Shown here piece after piece: positions 43,974 through 52,739 of a DNA stretch of 64,000 nucleotides. The stretch covers positions 62,001 to 126,000 of the forward strand of contig NZ_UFQB01000007.1 in assembly GCF_900496965.1 (NCBI RefSeq), given 5' to 3'. The first letter of the stretch is position 1, and the number at the start of each line of letters is the position of its first letter. Position numbers and translations under genes: made by a program. Origin of the DNA: Achromobacter agilis (GTDB lineage Bacteria > Pseudomonadota > Gammaproteobacteria > Burkholderiales > Burkholderiaceae_B). A model generated the notes under the pieces. That model made no database searches and was not told the origin of the DNA. It was given only the letters and a program-made list of their open reading frames with translations.

Positions 43974-44582
43974 TCACGACCCCGGCAGGGCCGCCCCCAT
44001 AGCGGCGAACAGGCCGCCACAAACCTTGTTGAAACGCCGGCCAGCGCGTTCGAGCCAGGGTCGCACGCGATGCGCCAGACGCGCCAGCACGTACTCGACC
44101 AGGAATTCGACGGCCGTGAAGGTGGCGGCCATGATCGCGAACTGCGTCAGCAGGCTGCGGGCCGGGTCGATGAACTGCGGCAGGAAGGCGCCGTAAAACA
44201 ACAGCGCCTTGGGATTGGAAATGGCGGACAGGAAGCCCTGGCTGAACATCCGCATGCCACGCATCCGCGGCATGTCCGGCGCCGGCTGCAATTGCACGCC
44301 GGGCGAGCGCCACAGCTGGATGCCGAGCCAGATCAGATAGGCGCCGCCGCCCCACTTCAGCACGGTCAAGGCAGGCCCCCAGGCTTTGAGCAATGCGCTG
44401 ATGCCCAACATCGACAAGGCAATCAATGCAACGAAACCGACCGCGCCGCCGGCGATGGTGCACAGCGCCTTGCGATGACCGTGCAACGCACCGTGAGTCA
44501 GCGCAAGCAGCGTATTGGGGCCGGGGGTCACCGACAGACCGATGACCGCGACCAGATAGATGAGCCAGCTATGCAGCGCCAT
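43974..44582 (-). CDS. LysE/RhtB-family exporter
   Basis: A 202-residue inner-membrane exporter of amino acids or related metabolites. The family signature VTPGPNTLLAL is at about residues 18-28 and the FLSAISNPKALLFYGAFLPQF segment around 117-137. It has about six hydrophobic segments. The substrate (homoserine, threonine, lysine or other) cannot be told. It is transcribed alone and convergent with the operon on the left. Confidence 0.9.
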   Translation of the reverse strand: MALHSWLIYLVAVIGLSVTPGPNTLLALTHGALHGHRKALCTIAGGAVGFVALIALSMLGISALLKAWGPALTVLKWGGGAYLIWLGIQLWRSPGVQLQPAPDMPRMRGMRMFSQGFLSAISNPKALLFYGAFLPQFIDPARSLLTQFAIMAATFTAVEFLVEYVLARLAHRVRPWLERAGRRFNKVCGGLFAAMGAALPGS

Positions 44583-44694
44583 GGCGAAATGCCGCAGAAA
44601 GGGGAAACGGGCAGTCTAGCCCCGGGCGCGGGGACGGCGCAAATCCGCCGGAGCCCCCCCCCGAGAGCCGGACGCTGCCGCCCGGCCATCGGGA

Positions 44695-47283
44695 TCAGCG
44701 CCGGAAACCGCCGCGGAATCCGCCAAAGCCGCCGCCCCAGCCACCGCCGCCGCGGCCGCGCCAACCGCCGCCATCGCCGCCACCCATGCGATCGCGCCAA
44801 CCGCCACCGTCGCTGCCGCCCATGCGGTCCTGCCAACCTCCGCCCTCCGTCCGATTCTGCCAGCCGCCACCCTGGAAGTCGTCGGTGCGCTGGCTGGAAT
44901 AATCGCGCGCCTGGCGTTGGCCGTTCAGGTAGGCCGAATCGCCGGACTGCGTCCTGGTCGACTGCACCGGCTGCCAGCCCGAAGACGTGTGCTGTTGCCA
45001 GCCATTGTCGTTGTGCTCGTAGACGTTGCCGTTGTGGTCGGCATAGACGTTGCCGTTGTTCCAGGCCGCGGCGTTGCCCGTGTTGCGGTCATATGTCGCG
45101 CCGCGCCGGTCCACGCTGTTGACGTCTCCTCCCGTGCCCGTCGCCGTGGCGGAAGACACCGTGGTGCGGCCCGTGTAAGCATTGGTGCGCGCGTCTTGAC
45201 GGCCCGCCGCCCACTGCCCGTCGTCATTGGAGACTACGCCCGCGCGGCCCGCGCCCGACGCGCCCGTGACCGGGTCGGTGTAGGCGCCCCGGCGACCGGC
45301 GGCGGCGTTGCCGGTGTACTCGTTATAGGCCGCGCCGCGCGAACCCTCGAATCCCGCGCCGGTCCAGGGGTTGTAGCCCTCGGCATGGCTGCCTTGCCAC
45401 TGCGTGCCCGTCCAGCCATTCCAGCCGGCCGCGTGGGTAACCACGCCGGATCCGCCCCAGGCGCCATAGACGTCGACGTGGTTCACATCCGCGCCGCGCC
45501 AGTATGCCCCACCCCAATATGGTCCCCAGTAGGGTGCTGCGCCGCCCCAGGCCGCCGCAGCGGCGAAGCCGAAGGCAAAGCCGGCCGCGGTATCGAAGGC
45601 GGCGTCATAACCGTAACTGGGCGGGTAGCCAACCCAGGTGTCCTGCACGATGACGGGCGGATAGGAGTAACCCGTGCCGTAGACCACCGTGCCATCGGGC
45701 GCGACCACCACGCCCATGTAGCCCGGCGTGTAGCCGAACACCACGCTCTGCGCGGTGGAACCGTAAACCTGCACGTAGGTGACGTAGTGCAAGGGCGAGT
45801 TGGCGGGAATGGCGTAGATGACCGGAGGCACCTTGTCGGCCACGCGCCACGGCCCGAAGGCCGAGTCAGACACAAACCAGACCGCCCGCGACAGGGCGTA
45901 GTAGCGGCCGTCGGCCTGGATCACGGGCACTTGGGAATTGGCGGCGTAGTACAGCGTCGTGCCGGCGACCGGCCGCATTGTCGGCGAGCCGCCTGCGTAC
46001 TCCACGGCCAGCTTCGCCTCGTTGCGCGACACCGTCGCCATCTGCGGGATGGTCGAAGCAATGACGGCCTCTTTGGCTTGCGGCGTGCCGGGCACCGAAG
46101 CCAGCACGCCCGACTGCGGGTCCTTGGCCGGGATCCGCGCGAAGTCGCGCGGCAGACTCTTGCCCGGCACGTACGACCAGGGCCCCTCCAGGCCCGAGCC
46201 GCGGAACCAGCGGCCCGACACCAGCAGGTAATATCGGTTGTCGGCGGGATCCATGAAGAGCGCGTGATCGGCGTTGGAGACCGCCAACAGCGAGGTGCCC
46301 GGCACCGGGCGCATTTCCGGCTGCCCGCTGGTTATCAGCAACTCGGCCGGCACGGTGGACACGACGACGCCCGGCGCCCGCAGCGTGGCCTTGCCGTCAT
46401 GAGGCAGCAGCGGGTCTGGTTCGACCTTGCGGCGCGCCGCCTCGGCGGCCTCCAGCAGCGCGGAAGACGGCTGCTCGACCGTCCGCCACTGGCCATCGAT
46501 GCTGCCCGACTCGTACCAATGCCCCGCGGCCTGCAGGAAGTTGCGCCCGGCGCTGTCCGCCAGCACCAGCGCCCGGGTGTTGACCACCCGGCGCCAGCCG
46601 CGCGCATCGGGTACATCCGCCCACGACGGCGGGCCATCGACCAGCACGAGGACGGTAGGCACGGTGCGATACACAATGCGAGGAGGCGCGTTGTCCACGG
46701 CCACGGTCTTGGTGGCGGGGCTGTTCTTGGACAGCGTATAGCTCAGTTGCAGCGCATCAAGCGGAGTAACCACGCCCGAGGCCGGCAGCCGCGCTTCGAG
46801 CAGGCTGCGCAGTCTGGATGCCTCTTGCGGCGCAGTCGGTACCTGCACGCGCTCTATCCGAATGTCGGACAGGTGGACCAGGCCGGCCGGCTTGTTGACT
46901 TCGGCCCGAGCGGAAAAGTCCGCGACGCCATAGGTCGGGGTCCCTTTGGCCGGCCCGACCGCCACCGCCATCCGGCCGCTAAGACGATCCCCGTTCCAGA
47001 CATCGATCTGCGGCTGGTACAGCTCCACCTTAGAACCGTCGGGCGCGTCGAAACTGCGCGGCCATTGCAGCGCGCGCGCGGCATCCGCCTGCGACGGCCC
47101 GGCCTGGGAAGACTGCGTCTGAGCCGCATCCTGCGCCTGCGCTACCCCGGACAGCGTCAGACCCGCCCCGGCAGCCAGGCCGGCCAGGGCGAGGCTCAGG
47201 GGCAACATGCGCAGGTGCCGGCCTGCGGAAAGGGTCACCGGCCGCGATTGCGGACGCCACGATTTGAACAAGCCTTGCACCAT
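44695..47283 (-). CDS. Large secreted repeat protein with glycine-rich tail
   Basis: An 862-residue exported protein. A long signal peptide ends near residue 50 (LSGVAQA). Residues about 305-515 hold two copies of a roughly 100-residue unit with RYYxL-x4-WF-x6-GPW and IPA-x-xP signatures, at 350-370 and 460-480, and a weaker one near 255-268 (HWYESGSIDGQW). Residues 520-600 are rich in Tyr, Trp, Gly and Ala (AFGFAAAAAWGG). Residues 635-760 carry degenerate Y-N-x-x-TG repeats. The tail from 805 is Gly/Arg/Trp-rich (GGGWRDRMGG repeats). Relatives are sometimes annotated carbohydrate-binding family V/XII or autotransporter, without proof. AGGAG precedes the start. Confidence 0.75.
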   Translation of the reverse strand: MVQGLFKSWRPQSRPVTLSAGRHLRMLPLSLALAGLAAGAGLTLSGVAQAQDAAQTQSSQAGPSQADAARALQWPRSFDAPDGSKVELYQPQIDVWNGDRLSGRMAVAVGPAKGTPTYGVADFSARAEVNKPAGLVHLSDIRIERVQVPTAPQEASRLRSLLEARLPASGVVTPLDALQLSYTLSKNSPATKTVAVDNAPPRIVYRTVPTVLVLVDGPPSWADVPDARGWRRVVNTRALVLADSAGRNFLQAAGHWYESGSIDGQWRTVEQPSSALLEAAEAARRKVEPDPLLPHDGKATLRAPGVVVSTVPAELLITSGQPEMRPVPGTSLLAVSNADHALFMDPADNRYYLLVSGRWFRGSGLEGPWSYVPGKSLPRDFARIPAKDPQSGVLASVPGTPQAKEAVIASTIPQMATVSRNEAKLAVEYAGGSPTMRPVAGTTLYYAANSQVPVIQADGRYYALSRAVWFVSDSAFGPWRVADKVPPVIYAIPANSPLHYVTYVQVYGSTAQSVVFGYTPGYMGVVVAPDGTVVYGTGYSYPPVIVQDTWVGYPPSYGYDAAFDTAAGFAFGFAAAAAWGGAAPYWGPYWGGAYWRGADVNHVDVYGAWGGSGVVTHAAGWNGWTGTQWQGSHAEGYNPWTGAGFEGSRGAAYNEYTGNAAAGRRGAYTDPVTGASGAGRAGVVSNDDGQWAAGRQDARTNAYTGRTTVSSATATGTGGDVNSVDRRGATYDRNTGNAAAWNNGNVYADHNGNVYEHNDNGWQQHTSSGWQPVQSTRTQSGDSAYLNGQRQARDYSSQRTDDFQGGGWQNRTEGGGWQDRMGGSDGGGWRDRMGGGDGGGWRGRGGGGWGGGFGGFRGGFRR

Positions 47284-47549
47284 GTAAAGCTCCTTTCAAG
47301 GTATTCGGGAGTCACGCACCTGTGCCGGAGAATGCGATTGCCGGGTTCGGCCGGACCTTCTATAACAGCGTCAAACGCGCAAGGAGCCGAACTATGGCCG
47401 CCCCCTGCCTCGTCCCGGAGTCTACATCCAGGAAACGTCCAGTGGCGCACGCGCCATTGCCGGCACCTCAACTTCTGTCGCAGCCATTCCAGGCACGGCT
47501 TGGGCCGGCCTGGCCGTGGACGCCTCGCCCGCCAATTCACGAAAAGATC

Positions 47550-47561
47550 AATGTCGACATT
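47550..47561. promoter_or_regulatory. Palindrome AATGTCGACATT, upstream copy
   Basis: A perfect 12-bp palindrome 83 nt upstream of the GntR start, identical to the copy at 48353. It overlaps an in-frame ATG at 47551, which argues against that start. The rest of the 360-bp gap 47284-47643 shows no gene; TACAAT at 47596-47601 could be a -10 element. Confidence 0.7.
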
Positions 47562-47643
47562 CAAGCATCAGGCGCTAAAACGGCGCGCGCTGGCCTACAA
47601 TGCGTGGGCGCACGATTCCCCCGGATGCTCCACCCGCCACAAG

Positions 47644-48315
47644 ATGCCCCAGCCGCTGCAAAACGCCAATCTTCTCAAGACCCTGCCCCTGCAGATCGCT
47701 GACCTGCTCGCCGAACAGATCGCCGACGGCCGGTGGGCGCCTGGCGACCGCTTGCGCGAAACGGAGCTTGCCGCCACCTACGGCGTCAGCCGCGCCACCG
47801 TGCGCGAGGCCCTGCGCCTGCTGGAGATCCGCGGCCTGGCCACCATCCGCCCGCAACGCGGCGCCTGCGTCACGCAGCTGTCCGCCAAGGAAATCCTGGA
47901 TCTGTACGCGGTGCGCGCCGCCATGGTGTCGACCGCCTCGCGGCTGGCGGCCGAACGCTGCTCGCCCGCGGAGGCCGACATCCTGAAGGGCCGCCTGCGC
48001 CTGCTGGCCGACAACATCGGCGAACCCGCCGAATACACACGCCACAGCCGCGAGCTGGTCGAATACATCGCCAGCCTGGCCGACAACGCCATCCTGGCCA
48101 GTTATGCGAGCGACATCGCCAAGCAGATCGGCCGCTACGTCCGCATCAGCCTGGCCACCCTCGAACGGCGCGAACGCTCCCTGCGCGCCTGGGAAGAAAC
48201 GATCCAGGCGATCACCGGGCACGATCCCGAACGCGCCGCCGCCTGCCATTACCGGCTGGCAGTCCAGAACCGCGACGCCGTGCTCGAAGAACTTTCGCGC
48301 ACCGGCAAGACCTGA
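47644..48315 (+). CDS. GntR-family (FCD domain) transcriptional regulator
   Basis: A 223-residue regulator. The winged helix covers about residues 12-80 (LPLQIADLLAEQIADG, then YGVSRATVREALRLLEIRG), followed by an all-helical FCD effector domain that binds small acids. I chose ATG 47644; an earlier in-frame ATG lies within the operator palindrome. Identical 12-bp palindromes flank the gene, one before it and one in the promoter of the Bug operon 82 nt after it. It is thus probably an autoregulated repressor released by the operon's substrate. Confidence 0.9.
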   Translation: MPQPLQNANLLKTLPLQIADLLAEQIADGRWAPGDRLRETELAATYGVSRATVREALRLLEIRGLATIRPQRGACVTQLSAKEILDLYAVRAAMVSTASRLAAERCSPAEADILKGRLRLLADNIGEPAEYTRHSRELVEYIASLADNAILASYASDIAKQIGRYVRISLATLERRERSLRAWEETIQAITGHDPERAAACHYRLAVQNRDAVLEELSRTGKT

Positions 48316-48342
48316 ACCCCTTGTAGCGAGCCAACTTATCCA

Positions 48343-48370
48343 TTAAAGTAAAAATGTCGACATTTAGAAT
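48343..48370 (+). promoter_or_regulatory. Candidate promoter of the Bug/ThDP/GMC operon
   Basis: TTAAAG at 48343-48348 and TAGAAT at 48365-48370 are spaced 16 nt. The operator palindrome fills the spacer between them. A repressor bound there would block polymerase. Confidence 0.4.
48353..48364. promoter_or_regulatory. Palindrome AATGTCGACATT, downstream copy
   Basis: Exact second copy of the 12-bp palindrome, 33-44 nt before the Bug start codon and between putative -35 and -10 elements. Two exact copies around one GntR gene make an operator very likely. Confidence 0.7.
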
Positions 48371-48396
48371 GATGACACCATATCAAGGGGACAACC

Positions 48397-49371
48397 ATGC
48401 TTTCACTCCACCGCCGCCTGAAAGCCGGCATCGCCGCCGCGCTCTTCCTCGCAGGTTCCTCCCAGGCCCTGGCCGCGCCGGCCCCGGTCAAGTTCGATGC
48501 GCCGCTGCGCATCATCGTGCCGTTCAGCCCCGGCGCGCTCATCGACATCATTGCCCGGATCTATGCCGAAAAGCTGGGCCCGCTGCTGGGCCAGGCCGTC
48601 GTCGTCGAGAACAAGCCGGGCGCGGGCGGGCTGGTGGGCGCCCAGCGCACGCTGAACGAGCCGGTCGACAAGAACACCATGCTGTTCGTGTCCTCGTCGT
48701 ACGTGGTCATTCCCGCCGTCAACGACAAGATGCCGTACGACACGCTCAAGGATTTCTCCGGCATCGCCGCGATCGCCTCCTCGCCCACGCTGATCGTCGT
48801 GAACCGCAAGAACCCCTACGACAAACTGCGCGATTTCGTGGACGCCGCGCGGCGCCCCGACGCCCGCTTCACCTACGGCTCGGCGGGCGTGAACTCGGCT
48901 ACCGACCTGGTGGGCCGCTACTTCAACCAGGAAGCGGGCGTCCACCTGGAACACATCCCCTACAAGGGCGTGCAGGAAGGCGTGGCCGAAGTGGCCGCCG
49001 GCCGCGTCGACGTGTCCTTTCCGCCGATCGCGCTGGCCCTGCCTTTCATCCAGTCGGGCCAGCTGAAAGCGCTCGCCGTCACCAGCCCCAAGCGCTCGGC
49101 GCTGCTGCCGGATACGCCGACGGTGGCGGAAATCGGCCTGGGCAACTTCGACTACAGCATCTGGTACGGGGTGGTGATGAATTCCCGGACCGCGCCCGCC
49201 GTGAAGCAGGCGCTGGCCGACGCGATCGCGCAGGTCAGCCGGGATCCCGCCGTCCAGGAGCAGCTGACGCGCCAGGGCCTGGTGCCGGACAACCGGCAGC
49301 TCAAGGTCTTCGACGAGTACATCGCGCGCGAGATGGACAAGTTCAACAAGATCCTGAAAGCCAACCAATAA
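48397..49371 (+). CDS. Bug/TctC-type periplasmic binding protein
   Basis: A 324-residue periplasmic receptor with a Sec signal peptide ending near SSQALA. Bug motifs: APLRIIVPFSPGALID, VVENKPGAGG and HIPYKGVQEG. Where most Bug proteins have PDGYT this one has EPVDKNTM, so the ligand loop is unusual. AAGGGGACAACC precedes the start. It heads the operon with the ThDP enzyme and GMC oxidoreductase and should bind their substrate. Confidence 0.92.
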   Translation: MLSLHRRLKAGIAAALFLAGSSQALAAPAPVKFDAPLRIIVPFSPGALIDIIARIYAEKLGPLLGQAVVVENKPGAGGLVGAQRTLNEPVDKNTMLFVSSSYVVIPAVNDKMPYDTLKDFSGIAAIASSPTLIVVNRKNPYDKLRDFVDAARRPDARFTYGSAGVNSATDLVGRYFNQEAGVHLEHIPYKGVQEGVAEVAAGRVDVSFPPIALALPFIQSGQLKALAVTSPKRSALLPDTPTVAEIGLGNFDYSIWYGVVMNSRTAPAVKQALADAIAQVSRDPAVQEQLTRQGLVPDNRQLKVFDEYIAREMDKFNKILKANQ

Positions 49372-49396
49372 CCGTATCGCATCGAAGGAGAATCAC

Positions 49397-51085
49397 ATGA
49401 AGAACATGACGGGCGGCCAAGCGGTCGTGGCGGCGCTGGGCGCCCAGGGCACGGACCACGTATTCGGACTGATCGGATCCGCAGGCATGGAAATATTCGA
49501 CGCGCTGTACGATGCGCGCGACATCCGCTTCATCGGCGTACGCGACGAGCGCACCGGCGTGCACATGGCCGACGGCTATGCCCGCGCGTCCGGCCAGGCG
49601 GGCGTCTTCCTCGCCGGGCAGAACGGGCCGGGCGCGACCAACCTGGTGACCGGGCTGGCGCAGGCCCACGCCGCCTACTCGCCCGTGGTAGCGCTGGGCG
49701 GATCGCTCAGCTCCGCCCACATCTACCGGGACGCCTTCCAGGAAGTCGACCAGCAATCGCTGTTCAAGCCCATCACGAAAAAGACGTACACGCTCACGCA
49801 GACCGCCCGCATCCCCGAAATGGTGGGCGAAGCGTTCAGGACCGCCCTGTCGCCCCGGCGCGGCCCCGTCATGCTGAACCTGCCGCGCGACCTGCTGGCG
49901 GATTCGCTGGAGTCATCGGCCTATGGCGCATTCGAGCGCGCCCAGGTGTTCGGCGCGGTGACCGCGCCGCGGGCGCTGCTGGAACAGGCGGCGCAGATGC
50001 TGGCGCAGGCGGAACGGCCGCTGATCATTGCCGGCGGCGGCGTCAAGAACAGCCTCAGCCAGCGCGCCGTGCTGGCGCTTGCCGAACGGCTGAACGCGCC
50101 GATCGCCATGTCCCCCGGCCACGGCGACGCGATCTCGTGCCAGCATCCCCTGTATGCCGGCCAGGTCGGGCCGCGCGGCAATGCGGTGGCGTCCGACCTC
50201 GCCAAGCAGGCCGACGTCATCCTGGCCCTGGGCACCCGGCTCGGCTTCAACACCACGTTCTACCAGCGCGACAGCCTCAATCCCTCCGCCAAGCTGATCC
50301 AGGTGGAAATCGAGCCCACCGCCCTGGGCCGCTTCTTCCCCGTGCACGTCGGCATCCTGGGCGACGCCGACACCGTCGCCCAGGATCTCGTCGCCGCGCT
50401 GCAAGGCCTGCCCGCGCATCCCGGGAGCGCGGCCTGGGTCGCCCGGTTCGCCGAACAGCGCCGCGCGCTGCTGCAGCAGCGCGATGAAGCCGCCGGCAGC
50501 GGCAGCGACCCGCTGCAGCCGGCGTATCTGTTCAAGACGCTGCGGGACGTGGCGCCCGACGACGCCATCTACACCATGGACGCGGGCACGCTCTGCCTGC
50601 AGGCCACCGACCAGATGCGCTACGCGCAGACGCCCGCGCTGTTCACGCCGCTGGACTTCGGCCTGGTGGGCTTCTCGTACGCCTGCGGCCTGGGCGCCAA
50701 GCTGGCGCGCCCCGACCGCACCGTCATCAGCCTGATGGGCGACGGCGGCTTCGGCATGGCCTGCAGCGAGATCGGCACGGCCGTCGCCAACGGCATCAAT
50801 ACGGTGTGCCTCGTCATGAACAACGGCTGCTGGGGCGCCGAAAAAGCCTACCAGCGCGACTTCTTCGAACAGCGCTACCTCGGCGCCGACGTGCCCAATC
50901 CGCCCTACGACAAGCTCGCGGAGCTCTGGGGAGCGCAAGGTTTTCGCGTGGAACGCGCCGCCGACCTGGCGCGGACGGTGGATGCCGCCATACGCTGCGG
51001 CCGCCCCGCGGTCGTCGACATCCAGGTCGACCCCAACGCCCTCTACAGCTTCCGTAGGGATTCCTTCAAGAACCGCGCAAAGTGA
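49397..51085 (+). CDS. Thiamine-diphosphate enzyme, sulfoacetaldehyde acetyltransferase-like
   Basis: A 562-residue ThDP-dependent enzyme of the acetolactate-synthase superfamily. The cofactor-activating glutamate is Glu51 (VRDERTGVHMADGYARA). The QNGPGATNLVTGLAQAH loop is near residue 75, and the ThDP/metal motif is GDGGFGMACSEIGTA with MNNGCWGAEKAYQRDF. The segments FGLIGSAGMEIFD, FQEVDQQSLFKP and WGAEK are closer to sulfoacetaldehyde acetyltransferase (Xsc) than to acetolactate synthase. It is somewhat shorter than typical Xsc, and no phosphotransacetylase gene is adjacent. The exact reaction (decarboxylation, lyase or acetyl phosphate formation) is open. Confidence 0.85.
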   Translation: MKNMTGGQAVVAALGAQGTDHVFGLIGSAGMEIFDALYDARDIRFIGVRDERTGVHMADGYARASGQAGVFLAGQNGPGATNLVTGLAQAHAAYSPVVALGGSLSSAHIYRDAFQEVDQQSLFKPITKKTYTLTQTARIPEMVGEAFRTALSPRRGPVMLNLPRDLLADSLESSAYGAFERAQVFGAVTAPRALLEQAAQMLAQAERPLIIAGGGVKNSLSQRAVLALAERLNAPIAMSPGHGDAISCQHPLYAGQVGPRGNAVASDLAKQADVILALGTRLGFNTTFYQRDSLNPSAKLIQVEIEPTALGRFFPVHVGILGDADTVAQDLVAALQGLPAHPGSAAWVARFAEQRRALLQQRDEAAGSGSDPLQPAYLFKTLRDVAPDDAIYTMDAGTLCLQATDQMRYAQTPALFTPLDFGLVGFSYACGLGAKLARPDRTVISLMGDGGFGMACSEIGTAVANGINTVCLVMNNGCWGAEKAYQRDFFEQRYLGADVPNPPYDKLAELWGAQGFRVERAADLARTVDAAIRCGRPAVVDIQVDPNALYSFRRDSFKNRAK

Positions 51086-51087
51086 TC

Positions 51088-52719
51088 ATGACAGCAGAAC
51101 AATTCGACTACATCGTGGTCGGAGCGGGATCGGCGGGCTGCGTGGCGGCCAATCGCCTGAGCGCTTCGGGCAAGCATCGTGTGCTGCTTCTGGAAGGCGG
51201 CGACGAAGACCGCAACATGTGGATCCATATTCCCCTGGGCGTAGGCAGGCTGCTGACCAACGAAAAAGTGGTCTGGCCATTCAAGACCGAGCCGCAGGCC
51301 AACCTGGCGGGGCAGCAGATCTATTGGCCGCGCGGCAAGGTGCTGGGCGGCTCCAGTTCGGTCAACGGCATGGCCTACGTCTGGGGCGATCCGCAGGAAT
51401 ACGACAGCTGGGAGAACGCGTTCAGCATCAAGGGCTGGGACTTCCAGACCCTGCTGCCGTACTTCGGCAAGATCGAAAACAACCCCTATTCCCGCCATCC
51501 GCTGCGTGGCCGGTCGGGACCGATCCAGATCACCGACCGCGCCATCCGGGACCCGGACAAGATCTCCGACGCCTACATCGCCGCCTGCCGCCAGGCCGGC
51601 ATCGCGCCGACCGAGGACTACAACGCGGTCAACTATGAAGGCGTGCGCTACCTGGAACAGAGCGCGCACGCGGGCAGGCGCTGCAGCGCCGCGGTCGGGT
51701 ACTTGCGGCCGGCGCGGCAGCGGGCCAACCTGGTCGTGCGCACGCACGCCTTCGTGCGCCGCCTGCGCTTCGACGGCACGCGATGTGTCGGCGTGGAGTA
51801 CGACTGGAACGGTTCCACCCGATCGGCCAGCGCCCATCGCGAAACGGTCCTGTGCGCGGGCGCCGTGCAATCGCCGCAATTGCTGGAGCTGTCCGGCGTC
51901 GGCGACGCCGCGCGGCTGCGGTCGCTGGGCATTGGAGTCGTGCTCGACCTGCCCGACGTGGGTGAGCACATGAGCGATCACCTGCAAGTGCGGTGCACCT
52001 ATCGCTCGTCCATCGCCGAAACCATCAACGACATCATGCGCAGCCCCTTCCACAAGGTGAAGGCCGCGCTGCGGTATCTCGCCGGCCGCAAGGGGCTGCT
52101 GGCGGGCACCTCGTCGACCGCCCATGCGATCACGCGCACGTCCGCCGCGCTGCCGCACCCCGACGTCATGATCCGCATCTACCACATCAGCGGCAAGGAC
52201 CGGTATTCGCGCGATGGCGTGGGCGGCATCGACAAATTCCCCGGTTTCTCGATCGGCGGGTTCATGCTGTACCCGCGCTCTCGCGGCAGCATCCATGCCG
52301 TTTCGGCCGATCCCCGGATAGCGCCCTCCATCAATCCGAACTACCTGCAGGACGCCCATGACCGGACGACGGCCGTCGCCATGCTGCGCCTGATCCGCGG
52401 AATCGCCGGGCAGGCGGCCCTGCGGCCCGTCATCGTCAACGAAGAGCGGCCGGGCGCCGCCGCCGCATCCGACTCGGACCTGCTCGCCTACGCCAGGCAG
52501 ACGGGCCAGACCGCATGGCATACCGTCGGCACCTGCCGCATGGGGCGGCCCGGCGAATCCGTGGTGGACGAACGCCTGAAGGTGCATGGCCTGCAGGGGC
52601 TGCGCGTAGCGGACATTTCGGTCATGCCCACCATCGCCTCCTCCAACACGAACGCGCCCGCCATGATGATCGGCGAGCGCGCGGCGGAATTCATTCTTGC
52701 CGATGCCGCCGGCGGCTGA
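51088..52719 (+). CDS. GMC-family (choline dehydrogenase-like) oxidoreductase
   Basis: A 543-residue FAD-dependent alcohol oxidoreductase. The dinucleotide-binding motif is VGAGSAGC at 11-18; the GMC signature regions are PRGKVLGGSSSVNGM and CAGAVQSPQLLELSGVG. The catalytic His is in WHTVGTCRMG, with a second active-site Asn in SSNTNAPAMM. It oxidises a primary alcohol to aldehyde. I chose ATG 51088; an in-frame GTG at 51082 overlapping the previous stop is possible. Isethionate dehydrogenase (IseJ) is of this family and feeds Xsc, an attractive but unproven parallel. Confidence 0.9.
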   Translation: MTAEQFDYIVVGAGSAGCVAANRLSASGKHRVLLLEGGDEDRNMWIHIPLGVGRLLTNEKVVWPFKTEPQANLAGQQIYWPRGKVLGGSSSVNGMAYVWGDPQEYDSWENAFSIKGWDFQTLLPYFGKIENNPYSRHPLRGRSGPIQITDRAIRDPDKISDAYIAACRQAGIAPTEDYNAVNYEGVRYLEQSAHAGRRCSAAVGYLRPARQRANLVVRTHAFVRRLRFDGTRCVGVEYDWNGSTRSASAHRETVLCAGAVQSPQLLELSGVGDAARLRSLGIGVVLDLPDVGEHMSDHLQVRCTYRSSIAETINDIMRSPFHKVKAALRYLAGRKGLLAGTSSTAHAITRTSAALPHPDVMIRIYHISGKDRYSRDGVGGIDKFPGFSIGGFMLYPRSRGSIHAVSADPRIAPSINPNYLQDAHDRTTAVAMLRLIRGIAGQAALRPVIVNEERPGAAAASDSDLLAYARQTGQTAWHTVGTCRMGRPGESVVDERLKVHGLQGLRVADISVMPTIASSNTNAPAMMIGERAAEFILADAAGG

Positions 52720-52739
52720 CCCGCTCCAGGAGCCCCACC

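Noticed and set aside
47551-47643. Earlier start for the GntR gene at ATG 47551
   Set aside because: That ATG lies inside the palindrome repeated at 48353, and the extra residues match no regulator N-terminus.
44917-48315. An 1132-codon plus-strand frame that ends with the GntR protein
   Set aside because: Only the last 223 codons encode the regulator. The rest is antisense to the secreted repeat protein and has no ribosome-binding site or domain.
51082-51090. GTG start overlapping the ThDP-enzyme stop for the GMC gene
   Set aside because: Possible, but ATG 51088 is two codons away and neither has a better ribosome-binding site, so the ATG was kept.
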